The notes beneath the pieces are model-generated. The model did no database searches and was not told the DNA's origin. It saw nothing but the letters and a program-made list of their open reading frames with translations. Below, one piece after another: positions 62,887 to 64,000 of a stretch of DNA of 64,000 nt (positions are counted from its first letter, which is position 1; every line of letters starts with the position of its first letter). The DNA lies in contig NZ_LMUK01000009.1 of assembly GCF_009766005.1 (NCBI RefSeq), positions 1-64,000 on the forward strand, in the 5' to 3' direction. Source of the DNA: Bradyrhizobium sp. S69. Lineage in GTDB: Bacteria; Pseudomonadota; Alphaproteobacteria; Rhizobiales; Xanthobacteraceae. The translations under genes were made by a program, and so were the position numbers.

Positions 62887-64000
62887 ACCTCGGACGTCTT
62901 TCCGTCAACCAGCCCATTCTGGCGATGGTGCTGTCGATCGTACTGCTGATCGTGGGCGCGATCGCTTACACGACGTTGCCGATCGCCGAGTATCCGCAGG
63001 TGGTGCCGCCGACCGTGGTGGTGACCGCGCAATATCCGGGCGCCTCGGCGCAGACCATCTCGGACACCGTCGCAGCTCCCATCGAGCAGCAGATCAACGG
63101 CGTCGAGGACATGCTGTATATCTACAGCCAGGCCACCTCGAACGGCCAGCTCACCATCACCATCACCTTCAAACTCGGCACCGATCTCGACAAGGCGCAG
63201 GTGCTGGTCCAGAATCGCGTCGCGATCGCGCAGCCTCAGCTGCCCGACGAAGTGCAGCGCAACGGCGTCGTCACGAAAAAGAACTCGCCCGACATCCTGA
63301 TGGTCGTGTTCATGCTGTCGCCGGACGACACGTTCGACCAGCTCTACATCTCCAACTACGCGCTCTTGCAGGTCCGCGACGAGCTGCTGCGGGTTGACGG
63401 CATCGGCGACATCCAGATCTTCGGCGCGCGCGACTATTCGATGCGGCTGTGGCTCGATCCGGACAAGATCGCGCATCTCGGCCTGACCGCGGCCGATGTG
63501 ATCGCGGCGATCCGCGCCCAGAACCTGCAGATCACCGGCGGCCAGTTCGCAAGCCCGCCGATCGCCGACCGCGCCTTCCAGCCGAATCTCACCTTCACCG
63601 GGCGCTTGAAGGACCCCGCCCAGTTCGAGGACATCGTCGTCAAGGCGAGCGAAGACGGCCGCACCGTGCGGCTGCGCGACGTGGCGCGGGTCGAGCTCGG
63701 CGCGCTAGACTATTCCACCAACAGCTTCCTGCTCCGCAAGACCGCCGTCGCCATGCTGGTGACGCAGCGTCCGGGGTCGAACGCGCTCGCCACCGCCAAG
63801 GGCATCGAAGACACCATGGTGAAGCTGAAGGCGAGCTTCCCGAAGGGGCTCGACTACAACATCGGCTACAATCCGACCGAGTTCATCGCGCAGTCGATCC
63901 ACGAACTGATCAAGACCATCTATGAGGCGATGATCCTGGTCGTGATCGTGGTGCTGGTGTTCTTGCAGGGCTGGCGCCCGGCCATCATTCCGATCGTGGC
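62883..64000 (+). CDS. RND multidrug efflux pump, inner-membrane subunit (partial)
   Basis: The first 372 residues of an AcrB/MexB-like HAE1 proton-driven pump; the gene runs past the window end. It starts NLGRLSVNQPILAMVLSIVL (first membrane helix), followed by the porter region IAEYPQVVPPTVVVTAQYPG, NGVEDMLYIYSQATSNGQL and LLRVDGIGDIQIFGARDYSM, and the second helix (LIKTIYEAMILVVIVVLVFL) just before the edge. ATG 62883 overlaps the adaptor stop in ATGA. Substrates are probably drugs or plant-derived compounds. Confidence 0.95.
   Translation, partial: MNLGRLSVNQPILAMVLSIVLLIVGAIAYTTLPIAEYPQVVPPTVVVTAQYPGASAQTISDTVAAPIEQQINGVEDMLYIYSQATSNGQLTITITFKLGTDLDKAQVLVQNRVAIAQPQLPDEVQRNGVVTKKNSPDILMVVFMLSPDDTFDQLYISNYALLQVRDELLRVDGIGDIQIFGARDYSMRLWLDPDKIAHLGLTAADVIAAIRAQNLQITGGQFASPPIADRAFQPNLTFTGRLKDPAQFEDIVVKASEDGRTVRLRDVARVELGALDYSTNSFLLRKTAVAMLVTQRPGSNALATAKGIEDTMVKLKASFPKGLDYNIGYNPTEFIAQSIHELIKTIYEAMILVVIVVLVFLQGWRPAIIPIV

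Overview
The window is a high-GC chromosomal segment whose gene content, repeats and codon use point to an alphaproteobacterium of the Bradyrhizobium/Rhodopseudomonas group. Reasons include a glycine:[carrier protein] ligase whose zinc-ligand numbering matches the Bradyrhizobium enzyme as I recall it, a urea/amide transporter-formamidase cluster, a DUF3551-type small secreted protein, a class GN sortase with its target, and many copies of palindromic intergenic repeats typical of that group. I saw no rRNA, tRNA, CRISPR array, prophage or transposase gene. This is mainly metabolic, transport and signalling chromosome decorated with dispersed repeats.

Layout. 0.2-5 kb: a class IV aminotransferase, then a minus-strand set (acyl-CoA-dehydrogenase-like flavoprotein, SerRS-like aminoacyl carrier-protein ligase, GNAT-like protein) divergent from a small carrier protein: an orphan aminoacyl-thioester pathway of unknown product. 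5-8.4 kb: a four-gene minus operon for a gluconate-dehydrogenase-like GMC flavoprotein complex with cytochrome c and DoxX. 8.7-12.8 kb: triheme cytochrome c, 2Fe-2S protein and molybdopterin subunit of an isoquinoline/nicotinate-dehydrogenase-type hydroxylase, followed by CoxD/CoxE-like MoxR and VWA proteins in the other orientation. 15.5 kb: secreted trypsin-like protease.

16.5-27.8 kb: a coherent urea/short-chain-amide module. A response regulator and a 1124-residue permease-like sensor kinase read leftward; urtABCDE, formamidase fmdA and the zinc-ribbon protein fmdB read rightward. 28-37 kb: alpha/beta hydrolase, AraC regulator, class GN sortase plus its LPKTA-tailed VIT/VWA substrate, XRE regulator, orphan branched-chain-type binding protein, GST and DUF3551 protein. 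37.5-47.6 kb: an oligopeptide-type binding protein, a TonB-dependent receptor with a decayed duplicate of its 3' end, and a complete five-gene dpp/opp-type ABC importer.

47.6-64 kb: a 1.1-kb gene-free block of structured repeats, a PAS hybrid histidine kinase, a catabolic operon (PhyH dioxygenase, MFS symporter, iron-type alcohol dehydrogenase, AMP-forming ligase) facing a LacI regulator with two phased operators, a LtaS-like membrane sulfatase, a large acyl-CoA dehydrogenase, and the start of an RND efflux operon that runs off the window.

The most unusual items are the aminoacyl-carrier-protein locus, the permease-Cys-cluster-histidine kinase fusion, the Gram-negative sortase pair, the duplicated TonB-receptor tail, and a 28-bp palindromic module found at the same place inside four of nine copies of one dispersed repeat.
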